DNA of 64,000 bases, from assembly GCA_002748355.1 (NCBI GenBank), contig PDSF01000008.1:1-64000 (forward strand), written 5' to 3'. Below, piece by piece: positions 46,246-54,608 of this stretch; the stretch's first letter is position 1; each line of letters opens with the position of its first letter. Origin of the DNA: Planctomycetota bacterium. Its GTDB lineage: Bacteria > Planctomycetota > UBA1135 > GCA-002748355. The position numbers and the translations under genes are program-made. A model generated the notes under the pieces. That model saw only the letters and a program-made list of their open reading frames with translations. It was not told the origin of the DNA and searched no databases.

Positions 46246-47958
46246 ATGTCGCAGCTCCCCCCCCGCTCCTGGGTTTGCCGATCGGGCGCCCGATTGCGCC
46301 GCTTCTCTTACCGTTTCGTGAGCGCGCTGCTTGCCCTTGGCTGCGCGGCGACCCTCTCCGCCCAGCGCCGGCCCATCCTCGAGATCCCTGGGGCCTACTC
46401 CCAGCAGTTGCTCGGGATGCGCATGCAGGCGGCTGGCGATGTCGATGGGGACGGGGTTTCGGACCTCCTCGCCAGCTCGTGGTCGCCGAACTCGAGCTCC
46501 CCGCTGCCGGAGTTGAGGATCCTCTCGGGCAAGACGGGCTCGCTGATCCGAAAGCTGAGCGGGGCGAGCTACTCCGCCTTCGGTGCTTCCTTTGACGCCG
46601 GTGCCGACCTCGATGGCGACGGAGTGCCGGATCTGATCGTCTCTCGCCAGAGCCGCATGCTGGGCTATGTGGAAATCTGGTCGGGCGCAAGCGGCAAGAT
46701 GATTCGCCCCCTCTTCAATCCTTTGACCCAGCGCCAAGGCTTCGGCGCCAGTGTCGCCTTCATCGGCGATGTGGACGGGGATGGGGTCGAGGACGCCGCC
46801 GTGGGTAATCTTATCGGTAGCTCCTACAAGGATCGGAAGGGGGCGGTGCACATCTTCTCCGGCAAGACGGGCCGTCTGCTCAAGACGATCGAAGGCTACG
46901 TCAATCGCTCGGAGTTCGGCCGTGTGGTCGCTGGGGCGGGTGACCTCAACGGCGACGGCAAACCCGAACTCGTGGTCGTCTCGGGATTGGCGCTGCAGCG
47001 TGGACCGGTCTTCGTGTATTCGGGCGCGGACTGGTCGTTGCTGCACGAGATCGCCAATCGAGCGGATCCCTACCGCGGCCCGGCTGCGGCGCAGAAGGTG
47101 GCCGACCTCGATGGGGATGGCCGAAACGAAATCCTGCTGCTTGCGCCACAGGATTCCTTCAAGCCCAGCCAGAACCCAAGGCGCCGTGGCCTCGTCCGCG
47201 TGATCTCCGGGGCCAGCGGCAAGGAGCTATGGGCGCTCACGGGTCTTCGCTCGCAGGAGGAGCTGGGGCTAGCCATGGCCGTGCTCGGCGATATCGATGG
47301 GGATGGCCGCCCCGAGATCGCGGCGAGTGGCAACGACAAGTCCAGCTACAAGGGCTACGTCGCGGTCTTCTCCGGGCGTGACGGGCGCGAACTTTATCGC
47401 TGCGTCGATGCCGGGCCATACCACTATGGGCGGCAGCTCGTGGGCCTTGGCGACGTCAACGGCGATGCCGTACCCGACCTGGCCGCGTCCTGGGGCAACT
47501 ATGTGCCCAAGGGAAAAAGCGGCCATAGCTACGGCCTCGTCCAGGTCTTCTCCGGGCATCCCGATCTCCTCAAGGCGGGGACCCCGTCGCTGTCCGTGTC
47601 CAAAGGAGGATACTCTCTGATGACGATGCGGGCTGGGGCTTCTTGCGCGTCAGGGGTCTTCTTCTTCGTTGGCTCGGCCTCGGGTGCGGCGCCGGGCTTC
47701 CGGTGGGGGAAGGTGCAGGTGCCGATCAAAGTCGATGCCTATACCCAGCTGCTGCTCGGCGCCAGCAACAGTCTGATGCTGCCGCTGATGGGCTTACTCG
47801 ACCACAGGGGCAACGGCACGGCCCGCTTCGTCCTTCCTCGGGCGACGAGTCCTGCCTTCATCGGCACGCAGCTGACCCATGTCTACGTCGCCTTGGATCG
47901 AAAGACCCTGCTGCCGATCCTCGCGAGCAATCCTGTGCGTATCGACCTCGTCAAGTGA
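46246..47958 (+). CDS. Secreted FG-GAP repeat protein
   Basis: The 570-residue protein begins MSQLPPRSWVCRSG with a long signal peptide ending near AATLSAQ. FG-GAP blades carry DVDGDGVSDLLA, DLDGDGVPDLIV, DVDGDGVEDAAV, DLNGDGKPELVV, DLDGDGRNEILL, DIDGDGRPEIAA and DVNGDAVPDLAA, so a seven-bladed propeller with calcium loops. The C-terminal module starts FFFVGSASGAAPGFRWG and has VPIKVDAYTQLLLGASNS. It is divergent from the minus-strand paralogue, with 200 bases between starts, and is followed 14 bases later by a third paralogue, so the two plus-strand genes form an operon. Confidence 0.88.
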   Translation: MSQLPPRSWVCRSGARLRRFSYRFVSALLALGCAATLSAQRRPILEIPGAYSQQLLGMRMQAAGDVDGDGVSDLLASSWSPNSSSPLPELRILSGKTGSLIRKLSGASYSAFGASFDAGADLDGDGVPDLIVSRQSRMLGYVEIWSGASGKMIRPLFNPLTQRQGFGASVAFIGDVDGDGVEDAAVGNLIGSSYKDRKGAVHIFSGKTGRLLKTIEGYVNRSEFGRVVAGAGDLNGDGKPELVVVSGLALQRGPVFVYSGADWSLLHEIANRADPYRGPAAAQKVADLDGDGRNEILLLAPQDSFKPSQNPRRRGLVRVISGASGKELWALTGLRSQEELGLAMAVLGDIDGDGRPEIAASGNDKSSYKGYVAVFSGRDGRELYRCVDAGPYHYGRQLVGLGDVNGDAVPDLAASWGNYVPKGKSGHSYGLVQVFSGHPDLLKAGTPSLSVSKGGYSLMTMRAGASCASGVFFFVGSASGAAPGFRWGKVQVPIKVDAYTQLLLGASNSLMLPLMGLLDHRGNGTARFVLPRATSPAFIGTQLTHVYVALDRKTLLPILASNPVRIDLVK

Positions 47959-47972
47959 GGGGGAATAACGGC

Positions 47973-49718
47973 ATGCTTCCTCACGAAAAACTCCATAACA
48001 CGGTGCTCCCCATGCAACGGCTCCTGTCCTTTCGCGCGATGAGCCCTCGAGTCCTCGTCGCTCGTTTTTGCCTCGTTGCCCTCCTCTGCCTCGCCGGGCA
48101 AGTTGGGGCGCAGCACAGCTTGTTTACGTATCGTGGCCAGCAGAAGAACGACTTCCTCGGTAAGTCCGGCTGCGGGCTCGGGGATCTGAACGGGGACGGC
48201 TTTGCGGACTTTGCCATTGGCTGCCAAGAAGACTTCTTGGGCAAGAGGCCGGGCCGTGTGCGGATCTATTCGGGTTATACCGGCACCGTGCTCCACGAGA
48301 TCGTCGGGCCGAGCTTCGGGATGCTGTTTGGCCATCACTGCGCGCGCGTGCCGGACCTCGACCGAGATACTGTGGACGAAATCGCGATTGCCGCGCCGAA
48401 CTCCACGACTTCGAACGGTGCCCGCTCGGGGGCGATTCGGATCTATTCAGGTAAGAGCTTCGCTCTGATCCGGGAGCTGCCCGGCGGCCGCGCTGGGCAG
48501 CGCTTTGGCCAATCCCTCGTGATCCTCGGCGATATCGACGGCGATGGGGTGGTCGATTTTGCGGCGGGCACGAGTCGCCTAGTTTATCCCTTTACCAATA
48601 TCCATGGTGTGCGTGTCGTTTCCGGCCGCACGGGCAAGCAGCTTTATCACTGGGAAGACAAGCAACGCGCGAGCGAGTTCGGCCTGGTCATGGCCGCGCC
48701 CGGTGACCTGGACGGCGATGCGGTGCCGGACCTGATCGTTTCGGCGCGACGAGGCTTTCATCGTGGGCAGCAGACGGGCTATGTGCGCGTCTTCTCACTC
48801 AAGAGCGGCCGGGAGCTTGCTCGGCTCAGCGGCGACAGTGCCTATGATCTCTATGGCGAGAGTCTGCTGCTGCCGGGAGACTTGAACCGGGATGGGGTGG
48901 CCGACTTCTTTGTGGCTCGTCGCGAGAAGATCAATAACCGGCGCCTTTATGGTCTGCTCGATTTGATCAGCGGCAAGACCCTGCGGCGCATCGACAGCTG
49001 GCGCCCGGGCCAGAACGCGTTGTCGCTGCTCGGGACGGCTTTCACGGCGCCCGATGCCGATGGGGATGGCCTGCTCGACGTGGCGTCGCTCGAACGAAGG
49101 GCCGGGCCGAAGGGGGGCTACGGTTTGCTTCGGGTCTTTAGCGCGAGCTCCAAGCGGCTGCTGCGTTCGATTCGGATCGGAGGCGCGAACCGGAGCCGCA
49201 GCAGCCTCGCGTGCATCGCTGGAGACGTCAACGGCGATGGCCACGATGACATCCTCTATGGCAGTATTTTTGCCGGGTCGAATTCGCAGAATCTCGGCCT
49301 GGCCAAGCTGTGGTCGGTCCGGCCGATGCGTCTTAGCGCGGACGAGCATCATTTGTTCGCGGGCGGCTCGAAATACCAGTGGCTGCAGCTCGACGCCGGG
49401 GTGGCCCATGCGGGCGACTTTTTCTTCTTCGTGGGCACGGCTTCGGGGACAAAACCGGGTCTGCAGCTGGGCTCCTTGCACGTGCCGATCCAAGTCGACG
49501 CCGTGACCAAGCTCTACTTCGCGGCCCGCGATTCGCTGTTCGCGCCGTCCTCGGGCTTGCTCGATGCGGCGGGCAGGGGTACTTCGTCTTTCTTCTTACC
49601 GCCCGAACTCTCGCACAAGTTCCCGCCGCTGCAGCTCTGGCATTGCTTTGTCGTGGCAGATCGCAACACCCTCCAGCTGCGCCTTGCCAGCAATGCCGTG
49701 CCGCTGCGGGTCAACTGA
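47973..49718 (+). CDS. Secreted FG-GAP repeat protein
   Basis: The 581-residue protein starts at 47973 after a GAGGGGGA ribosome site. Its signal peptide is long (hydrophobic core VLVARFCLVALLCLAG, cleavage near VGAQ); in-frame ATGs at 48012 and 48039 would shorten only the n-region. FG-GAP loops are DLNGDGFADFAI, DLDRDTVDEIAI, DIDGDGVVDFAA, DLDGDAVPDLIV, DLNRDGVADFFV, DADGDGLLDVAS and DVNGDGHDDILY. The C-terminal module has FFFVGTASGTKPGLQLG and VPIQVDAVTKLYF. It is a paralogue of the two preceding FG-GAP genes. The second loop lacks the usual Asp-rich pattern (RDT), so calcium may be bound less well there. Confidence 0.88.
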   Translation: MLPHEKLHNTVLPMQRLLSFRAMSPRVLVARFCLVALLCLAGQVGAQHSLFTYRGQQKNDFLGKSGCGLGDLNGDGFADFAIGCQEDFLGKRPGRVRIYSGYTGTVLHEIVGPSFGMLFGHHCARVPDLDRDTVDEIAIAAPNSTTSNGARSGAIRIYSGKSFALIRELPGGRAGQRFGQSLVILGDIDGDGVVDFAAGTSRLVYPFTNIHGVRVVSGRTGKQLYHWEDKQRASEFGLVMAAPGDLDGDAVPDLIVSARRGFHRGQQTGYVRVFSLKSGRELARLSGDSAYDLYGESLLLPGDLNRDGVADFFVARREKINNRRLYGLLDLISGKTLRRIDSWRPGQNALSLLGTAFTAPDADGDGLLDVASLERRAGPKGGYGLLRVFSASSKRLLRSIRIGGANRSRSSLACIAGDVNGDGHDDILYGSIFAGSNSQNLGLAKLWSVRPMRLSADEHHLFAGGSKYQWLQLDAGVAHAGDFFFFVGTASGTKPGLQLGSLHVPIQVDAVTKLYFAARDSLFAPSSGLLDAAGRGTSSFFLPPELSHKFPPLQLWHCFVVADRNTLQLRLASNAVPLRVN

Positions 49719-50165
49719 GCCCAGGGCGTCGTCAGGGCCGCGTGAAGGGGCTGCGGCGCGGCGGCCCTTGGGCTTCTTGCGGGGAGCTTCCTCTCCTGCT
49801 TGCGCTGGACCATTCGCTCTCTTCGCACAGTTCGGAGGGCTTATCGCCCTACGGCCGGGCTGGGCGCGGGGAGGCCGGCGAGAGGAGGCCGGGGAGCTGG
49901 CTGGTGCTGGCGGGGGATGAGCGTGCAGAGGCGCTCAAGGGCCCCTGCGTCTGGATCAACTCTGGGGGGAATGCCCATCAGGAGAGGATCTTCGATCCGC
50001 GTTTTCACTAGTCGAGGCTCTGAGCTTTTGTGGTTTCAGGCCATTTTGCAGTGCGGCGAAGCCGAAGACTCCATCTCAAAGCGATTCAGATTGACTGGGC
50101 GGCCATAGGTCCATATCTCTCTTGCGATTTATCGAGAGAGGGGTGACCCCTCGGGAGCGCGTCTG
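49719..50165. other. Intergenic stretch with a dispersed-repeat copy and hairpins
   Basis: These 447 bases hold no convincing gene. At 49767-49837 lies one copy of a dispersed repeat also found at 63205-63285 (separate entry). Just before the next gene are CTCTC/GAGAG half-sites (50117-50121 and 50134-50138) and the hairpin GAGGGG, TGA, CCCCTC (50138-50152), which ends two bases before the ribosome site of the CoA-transferase gene and could influence its translation. Confidence 0.5.
49767..49837 (+). repeat. Dispersed repeat, copy 1
   Basis: CTTGGGCTTCTTGCGGGGAG, one variable base, then TTCCTCT begins this copy; further blocks CATTCGCTCTCTT and CAGTTCGGAGG align with the copy at 63205-63285. 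The two copies have the same orientation. In one frame both read LGFLRGxSS and later QFGG, so they may derive from one lost coding or mobile sequence. Confidence 0.65.
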
Positions 50166-51659
50166 ATGTCCAGTCCAGTCTTCCCTGCCTTAACCGCCGA
50201 AGAGGCCGCCGCTTTTATCTCCCATGGAGATACCGTTGGCTTCTCCGGCTTCACTGCCGCTGGCTCCGCCAAGGTTGTACCCGAGGCCCTCGCTGAGCGG
50301 GCCAAGGCCCTCCACGCAGATGGGCAGCCCTTCCAGATCCGTGTCCTTGCAGGTGCCTCCACCGGTGTCCACCTCGACGATGCCCTCTCCCAGGCCAACG
50401 CCGTCTCTTGGCGGGCTCCCTATCAGTCCAGCAAGTGGCAGCGTCAGCGGCTCAACAATGGGGAGATGCGCTTTGTTGACATGCACCTCTCCCACCTCCA
50501 GCAGATGGTCTCGGAGGGGTTCCTCGGCCAGGTGAACGTGGCGGTGGTGGAGGCCACTGAGGTGACTGCAGACGGACGCATTTACCTCACCTCTTCCATC
50601 GGAGCGTCCCCTACCTTCCTCAAGGTGGCTGACCGGGTGATCATCGAGATCAACCGCTTCCACTCCCCGCGCGTCAGCGAAATGGCCGACATCGCCACGC
50701 TGCCCAACCCCCCGCACCGCAGTCCGATCCCCCTCTTCCATCCCTTGGATCGCATCGGCCTGCCCTACGTGGCCATCAACCCTAAGAAGATCATCGGGAT
50801 CGTGGAGCATGAGGCCCCCGACGGCGTGGCCAGCTTCAGCGACCCCGACGACACCAGCCAGCAGATCGCCAACAACGTGGTGGACTTCCTCCTCTCGGAG
50901 AAGGCCAGTGGACGCATCCCCAAAGAGTTCCTGCCGCTCCAGTCCGGCGTGGGCAACATCGCCAATGCGGTGATGGCGGGCCTCGGCGCCCATGAGGAGG
51001 TGTCGCCCTTCCATATGTACACCGAGGTGCTTCAGGACTCGGTCATCGACCTGATGCGCCGCGGCAAGGTACTGGGCGCCTCCACATGCAGCCTGACCCT
51101 CTCCGATCAGCTGATGCGCGAAGTCTATGACGACATGGACTTTTTCCAGGAGCGGATCGTCCTTCGCCCCCAGGAAATCTCCAACAACCCCGGTCTCGTC
51201 CGTCGCCTCGGTGTCATCACCACGAACACCGCCCTTGAGGTGGACATCTATGGGCATGTCAACAGTACGCACGTCAGCGGCACACGCATGATGAATGGGC
51301 TCGGTGGCAGCGGCGACTTTACCCGTAATGCCTACATCTCTGTCTTTATGTGCCCTTCCATCGCCAAGGGCGGTCGCATCTCGACCATCGTGCCCATGGC
51401 CTCCCACGTGGACCACAGCGAGCACTCCGTCCAGGTGATCATCACCGAGCAGGGTGTGGCGGATCTACGTGGCCTCGGCCCCCTGGAGCGAGCCAGCTGT
51501 CTCATCAACAATTGCGCCCACCCCGCCTATCGCCCCTACCTCCACGACTACTTCAAAAACGCACCCATGGGGCACATCCGCCACGATCTGGCTAAGTGCT
51601 TCGAGTTGCACCTCAACCTGCAGCGCGAGGGCGCCATGCTCCCCGGCCTCAAAATCTAA
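50166..51659 (+). CDS. Acetyl-CoA hydrolase/CoA-transferase (class I, Cat1/SucC-type)
   Basis: The 497-residue enzyme moves CoA between acetate and acyl-CoA (typically succinyl-CoA:acetate) or hydrolyses acetyl-CoA. Family blocks are GDTVGFSGFTAAGSAKVVPE, the oxyanion region VGNIANAVMAGLG, and FHMYTEVLQDSVIDLM, in which the Glu of TEVLQD is the catalytic residue that forms the CoA thioester. Also present are GSGDFTRNAY and HSEHSVQVIITEQGVADLRG. Length and order are those of the family. Leucine is almost always CTC and serine mostly TCC, whereas neighbours prefer CTG and AGC, suggesting horizontal origin. A hairpin upstream and a strong hairpin terminator downstream isolate it as a single transcript. 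Confidence 0.94.
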   Translation: MSSPVFPALTAEEAAAFISHGDTVGFSGFTAAGSAKVVPEALAERAKALHADGQPFQIRVLAGASTGVHLDDALSQANAVSWRAPYQSSKWQRQRLNNGEMRFVDMHLSHLQQMVSEGFLGQVNVAVVEATEVTADGRIYLTSSIGASPTFLKVADRVIIEINRFHSPRVSEMADIATLPNPPHRSPIPLFHPLDRIGLPYVAINPKKIIGIVEHEAPDGVASFSDPDDTSQQIANNVVDFLLSEKASGRIPKEFLPLQSGVGNIANAVMAGLGAHEEVSPFHMYTEVLQDSVIDLMRRGKVLGASTCSLTLSDQLMREVYDDMDFFQERIVLRPQEISNNPGLVRRLGVITTNTALEVDIYGHVNSTHVSGTRMMNGLGGSGDFTRNAYISVFMCPSIAKGGRISTIVPMASHVDHSEHSVQVIITEQGVADLRGLGPLERASCLINNCAHPAYRPYLHDYFKNAPMGHIRHDLAKCFELHLNLQREGAMLPGLKI

Positions 51660-51676
51660 ACGGTGGGTGATTGAGG

Positions 51677-51701
51677 GCCTGGCCTCAGGCTGAGGCCAGG
51701 C
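51677..51701 (+). terminator. Hairpin terminator after the CoA-transferase gene
   Basis: An 11-bp perfect stem (GCCTGGCCTCA with TGAGGCCAGGC) has a 3-base loop GGC, beginning 17 bases past the stop, followed by TTTC. It overlaps the end of the IS91-like fragment on the other strand. Confidence 0.8.
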
Positions 51702-51804
51702 TTTCGTCCCGGAAAGGGCGCTTCAGCTTGTAGAGGACGCAGCCATCGGGGCGGACCTGGAGGAGGCCTTCGGCGATGGGTTGGCTGCTGAATCTAGTCG
51801 CCAT
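51685..51804 (-). pseudogene. IS91-like (Y2) transposase fragment
   Basis: The minus strand reads LLQVRPDGCVLYKLKRPFRD and stops. The pattern RPDGxxxYxLKRPxRD is the segment before the end of the catalytic part of IS91-family transposases (usually followed by DGTT and EPLEFI). Only about 39 codons remain. The call rests on this short motif. Confidence 0.5.
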
Positions 51805-51848
51805 CGCTCCCAGCCAAGTCGGGAGCTGGGATATCGCTTGTCTGCGTC

Positions 51849-52385
51849 TCCCGTCCGCGGCCCGTGTTCTACCTCTACATCGCCATCGAGGTCTTCAGCC
51901 GCAAGATCGTCGCTGCTGAGTTGCACGAGAGAGAATGCTCAACGCTCACGGCCCAAATGATCGAAAAGGCCTGCCTCACCGAGGAACTCGATTACGGTCA
52001 GCTCGTGCCGCCCTCAGATAACGGCAAACTAATGAAGGATGCGACGCTACAGGACACCGCGAAGGCGTTCGGAATCTCGGTGTCTTTCAGCCGCCCCAGT
52101 GACCCAATGACAACCCGTTCTAAGGGGCCCATTTTTGCACGGCGAATTACCGACCCGATGATCCGTTCGGACCCTTCACGTCGTTCGATGCCGCGCTCGC
52201 CTGGGTCGAACGCCTCGTTGACTGGTACAGGTACAAACCCTTGCACAGCTACATCCGCTACGTCATGCCGGCACAAGCTTATGTTGGAGAGGGTGTTTCC
52301 TGCTTGAAACGGCGCTATGCCGTCTACTTAGCTACTCGCGTTTTCTCTCGGGATTCTGTTTTGCGAGACCAGAGATTACCGAAAA
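51849..52385 (+). pseudogene. IS3-family transposase (integrase core), degenerate
   Basis: The frame begins FYLYIAIEVFSRKIVAAELH, the first catalytic region of IS3-type rve integrases, continues to PPSDNGKLMKDATL (the second Asp in SDNG) and SVSFSRPSD. A frameshift near 52100 then changes to NDNPF, a TAA stop, and PFGPFTSFDAALAWVERLVD, WYRYKPLHSYIRYVMPAQAY, the region with the third acidic residue. So the element is 5'-truncated, shifted and interrupted by a stop. It is not functional. Confidence 0.88.
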
Positions 52386-52386
52386 C

Positions 52387-52690
52387 TCAAGTCGGCAAAG
52401 CTTCGGTTCCTCGGCCCAGCAGCGCTAGGTCATCCGAATAGACATAAATGCAGCCGTGCTGCTTGCCGGTGGCCTCGCATTCGATGCCGAGACCTGCAAG
52501 CTTCTTAAGTGTGCTACTCGCAGTTGGGAAGGAGATGTGCAGCGCGTTCGCGACAATTTGAATCGTCACTATTGGCCGGGCCTGCATGAAGTCGTGCACG
52601 CGGATAGCCGAGGGGACGAAGCGTCCTAGCGTCCCGATCTGCTGGCGATGCTCTTTCAACATTGCGATCTGGTAGCGAGCAAGAGCTCGA
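52387..52690 (-). pseudogene. Fic-family protein, C-terminal winged-helix fragment
   Basis: The minus strand reads LARYQIAMLKEHRQQIGTLG, then PIVTIQIVANALHISFPTAS and KLAGLGIECEATGKQHGCIY before the stop at 52387. This matches the C-terminal winged helix of large Fic-family proteins (pattern RPIVSxxxxAxxLGxSxPTAxxxLxxLxxLGIxxExTGxxRxRxxxY). The Fic domain itself (HPFxDGNGR) is absent, and the frame is cut upstream by a stop. Function is lost. Confidence 0.7.
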
Positions 52691-52767
52691 CAGTCGGCCT
52701 AGAGATGCCATCGCGCTGGATCTCCAATTCGGCTGCTCGCTCTTCGTGGCTGAGCACGCCTTCGAAG

Positions 52768-52811
52768 AGCTGAGCCACAGCTGAGCCACGGCTGAGCAGC
52801 CACAGCTGATC
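52768..52811. repeat. 11-bp tandem repeat near the Fic remnant
   Basis: AGCTGAGCCAC occurs at 52768-52778 and 52779-52789, followed by the related GGCTGAGCAGCCAC and AGCTGA. It lies in the junk between the Fic fragment and the tRNA gene. Confidence 0.75.
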
Positions 52812-52900
52812 CCCAGGCACGGGGCCGGCCGGCGGGGACTCTGAGCCGCCTATTGCAGAAGCGTGGCGCATCCTCCTAGGCTCGGAGGAGAGCCTGGCAA

Positions 52901-52988
52901 GGTGGGATGGCAGAGTGCCCGAATGCGCCGGTTTGGAAAACCGGTTTGCCACAAGGCAACGGGGGGGCGAATCCCTCTCCCACCGCCA
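52901..52988 (+). tRNA. tRNA-Ser(GGA) with altered elbow, 3' CCA encoded
   Basis: A complete class II tRNA fold is present. The acceptor stem GGTGGGA pairs with TCCCACC, discriminator G, CCA encoded at 52986-52988. The D stem is GCA/TGC, and the anticodon stem CCGGT/ACCGG flanks loop TTGGAAA with anticodon GGA at 52935-52937, reading UCC/UCU serine codons. The long variable arm has TTGCC/GGCAA, and the T stem GGGGG pairs with CCCTC. The D-loop has GCC where GGT is usual (52917-52919), and the T-loop GGCGAAT has GG in place of the nearly universal TT at positions 54-55 (52966-52967). All stems are intact, so it may still work, but this elbow is very unusual. Confidence 0.85.
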
Positions 52989-53066
52989 CTTCTTCTCCCG
53001 TGCGATCCCCCAAGAATCGCCCAAAGGAGACCCCCGTTGCCGAATCCCGAGCCGCGACTCCCCAGA

Positions 53067-54608
53067 ATGGTCCGACCAAGCCCCCTCGCTCTCCCCCTCC
53101 TCGCCTTGCCCCTCGCCCTGCTCCTCGGCTGCGGCTCGACGCCCGAGCCCGAGTTCCGCGGGCCCGAGATCGAGGAGGGCCGACGCTACTTCGCCGGTTC
53201 GATCCTGAGCGGCCGCGGAGCCCGCGCCGAGCTGGCCGACAAGCTTGACCCGGCCGAGGCCCTGCGCATCCGCTGCCGCGTGGCCTTCATCGAGCATCTG
53301 CCAGAGCTCAAGCTGGACCGGCTTGCCTCGCGCGCCCGCCTCATCCTCAACGCCGAGGGCCAAGACCTGCTGCTGCCGACAGGCCGCATCAGCCGCGGCG
53401 GCTTTGTCGCCCGCGCCGCGCAGGCGGAGGAACTCCTCCAACAGATCGGCGAGCTCAGCGAAAGCGGAAGCGGCCTCGGCGGCCGCCGCGTCCCGGTCTT
53501 CGACAAGAGCGCGGTCCTGGCGCCGGGGATCACGACCGCCTTCTTCGGGCAGTCGCAACGCAGCTTCCTGAGCGAGCCTGGCCAGGTCGTGCACAAGCGA
53601 CTGGCTCTGCTCGTCGATGGAGGCCGCTCGATCGAAGAGCCGGCCGAGCTCGCCCTCCTTCTCGAAGACATCGGTGAGGCGGGAATGCCCGAAGGCCTCA
53701 GCCAAGAGATGCGCTACACGCTGCGCCAGGAGATCGTGGTTCTCTCGGACAAACTCGAGGTCGATGGCCCGCCGATCGTGCTTGTGGTTCCGGCAGCTGC
53801 GAGCTTTGGCATGGGGGACGCGGCCTGGGTTGCGCAGCTGCAGCTGCATCGGCCGCCCGCAGGCAGCCGCGACTTCGCCGCCGACCTGGAGGAAGCTCGC
53901 CGCATGGTGCGCGAAGAGTCGCGGCAAAGCCTGAGGGGCAGTCGCCCGCTCGCGCGCGTCGAAGCGCAGCGCTACTCGATGCAGGAGGGCCTGCGCAGCC
54001 TCGATTTGGCGCGCCATCATCGCCCAGCTCTCGTCTTTTTGACGAGCCAGGGGGATCGCTGTCCCCTGGCCCAGGATCTCGCCCTCTCCGGCGACACGGA
54101 CACGTTGGCGGCCTGGATCCAAGTCGTTCAAGCAAGCCTCAAAGCACAGCAAGCTATTGCCGTGCCCGAAGAGGATCCTCGCAGGGGCGCAGCCAAGCCG
54201 AGCTTCGTAGAACGGGCCCGCTCCGAGCCCTCCTGGACCCTGGAGCGGGCGGCCTACCAGCTCCTCAGCAAGCGCCTCGATCGGGGTGAGATCAGCGAAG
54301 CGATGCGTGGCATGCTCGCGCGACATGCGGGCGAAGCCGGCTGCTTCCCCGGCGCGATCCCCTCCCTACTCGAAAAGGCCGAGGATCAGCAGAGCTTCCA
54401 GGAGCTTCTGATCACCGAGAACCTCGGCTTCTTGAACGCCAGCCAGCCGGCCTCGCGCATCCGCGCCTTCGACTGGCTCCAGCGCATGGGGATCACGGTT
54501 CCCGGCTACGAGCCCTTGGCCGAGCGGAACGCACGCCGCAAAGCGCTTCGTAGCTTCCAGGCCCAGCGTATCCAGGCCCAGCGCAGCAAAGAGCAGGCAT
54601 CGAGATGA
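53067..54608 (+). CDS. Lipoprotein, partner of the AsmA-like protein
   Basis: The 513-residue protein begins MVRPSPLALPLLALPLALL and has the lipobox LLLGC, so Cys in GCGST is lipidated. The longer open frame from 52863 lies over the tRNA gene and is not used. The mature protein is helix-rich with a Glu/Arg-heavy body (ARAAQAEELLQQIGELSES, SWTLERAAYQLLSKRLDRG) and no recognised domain. A run of acidic and Gln-rich helices suggests a soluble periplasmic scaffold. Its stop overlaps the AsmA-like gene as ATGA, so the two act together, probably in outer membrane assembly or lipid transport. Confidence 0.78.
   Translation: MVRPSPLALPLLALPLALLLGCGSTPEPEFRGPEIEEGRRYFAGSILSGRGARAELADKLDPAEALRIRCRVAFIEHLPELKLDRLASRARLILNAEGQDLLLPTGRISRGGFVARAAQAEELLQQIGELSESGSGLGGRRVPVFDKSAVLAPGITTAFFGQSQRSFLSEPGQVVHKRLALLVDGGRSIEEPAELALLLEDIGEAGMPEGLSQEMRYTLRQEIVVLSDKLEVDGPPIVLVVPAAASFGMGDAAWVAQLQLHRPPAGSRDFAADLEEARRMVREESRQSLRGSRPLARVEAQRYSMQEGLRSLDLARHHRPALVFLTSQGDRCPLAQDLALSGDTDTLAAWIQVVQASLKAQQAIAVPEEDPRRGAAKPSFVERARSEPSWTLERAAYQLLSKRLDRGEISEAMRGMLARHAGEAGCFPGAIPSLLEKAEDQQSFQELLITENLGFLNASQPASRIRAFDWLQRMGITVPGYEPLAERNARRKALRSFQAQRIQAQRSKEQASR

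Noticed and set aside
47643..47972. Upstream extension of the third FG-GAP gene into the preceding gene.
   Set aside because: It lies inside the C-terminal module of the previous gene, in another frame. A ribosome site and signal peptide support the start at 47973.
52656..54326. Long minus-strand open frame of 556 codons.
   Set aside because: It is antisense to the lipoprotein gene, which has a lipobox, and also crosses the tRNA. Its composition (Ala/Arg/Glu-rich without blocks) is that of a high-GC shadow frame. Only its last 50 codons (LLSRGSAVAQLFEGVL, SHEERAAELEIQ) look somewhat protein-like and may be debris.
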